A stretch of DNA of 23,803 nucleotides from RGIG3077 sp964490175 (GTDB lineage: Bacteria; Bacillota; Clostridia; Oscillospirales; Ruminococcaceae), in contig CAZBAI010000024.1 in assembly GCA_964490175.1 (NCBI GenBank), positions 1-23,803 on the forward strand, read 5' to 3'. A model generated the notes under the pieces. The model saw nothing but the letters and a program-made list of their open reading frames with translations. It searched no databases and was not told the origin of the DNA. The translations under genes were made by a program, and so were the position numbers. Shown here one piece after another: positions 23,758 through 23,803 of this stretch; position 1 is the stretch's first letter; every line of letters starts with the position of its first letter.

Positions 23758-23803
23758 ATGTACGAATTAAATGATTTTGACTCTATTCAGATAGGCGTAG
23801 CGT
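23758..23803 (+). CDS. rpoC: RNA polymerase beta' subunit (5' end only)
   Basis: The window ends after the first 15 codons, MYELNDFDSIQIGVA. The pattern L-DFDSI-IG is typical of the beta' N-terminus. GGGAGG lies 6 bases before the ATG and 15 bases separate it from the rpoB stop, as expected for an rpoBC operon. Confidence 0.93.
   Translation, partial: MYELNDFDSIQIGVA

Noticed and set aside
1..23803. CRISPR arrays, insertion sequences, integrase or phage genes
   Set aside because: No regularly spaced repeats, transposase or integrase motifs, or phage structural genes were seen on either strand.

Overview
The window looks like chromosomal DNA from an anaerobic, spore-forming Firmicute of the Clostridia, most likely a Ruminococcus-like member of the Oscillospiraceae. 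Four things support this: a germination protease gene (gpr) next to rpsT; a full-length pyruvate:ferredoxin oxidoreductase; AGGAGG-type ribosome binding sites and tight TTGACx-17-TATAAT promoters on most transcription units; and a cohesin-like lipoprotein. Protein similarity was judged by eye, so the lineage is an inference. I saw no insertion sequence, integrase, CRISPR array or rRNA.

Layout. 1-330: a tRNA-Leu(CAG) gene with its own promoter and terminator. 329-3360 (minus): a fur-znuA-znuC-znuB zinc-uptake operon. It has two 4-base stop/start overlaps and a perfect 11-1-11 palindrome just downstream of the fur -10 box, so the Fur-family repressor probably controls itself and the transporter. 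3358-5722: a MATE efflux pump (minus) divergent from an AraC-family regulator (plus), with two 12-bp direct repeats exactly 20 bp apart in the shared promoter region. 5748-7080: metK with promoter and terminator. 7133-11326: a two-gene ABC exporter of the MacB/FtsX type whose permease carries a long coiled-coil extracytoplasmic domain. 11358-12854: rpsT (minus) divergent from gpr (plus). 12985-16723: a monocistronic pyruvate:ferredoxin oxidoreductase with a Rex-like site in its leader.

16700-18740 is the accessory region and the most unusual stretch. A small XRE repressor is divergent from a secreted protein made of a peptidoglycan-binding domain and a papain/C39-like cysteine peptidase. Two related 18-bp operators bracket the promoter. 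The leader holds two tiny ORFs with good ribosome binding sites, the second overlapping the peptidase start. Downstream, in the same frame as the peptidase and after its TAA stop, lies a 3-4 helix membrane protein. Its only well-placed initiation codon is ACG, preceded by a good AAAGGAG. One reading is an XRE-controlled secreted effector with a membrane partner or immunity protein; this is an inference.

18772-19513 (minus) encodes a lipoprotein with a Ser/Asp-rich linker and a domain that reads as a circularly permuted cohesin: the C-terminal half of a cohesin comes first and the N-terminal half second. 19646-23803 holds rpoB, with its own promoter and no rplJL upstream, then the first codons of rpoC. 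RpoB ends in an acidic tail of about 88 residues that contains a tandem 30-bp repeat.
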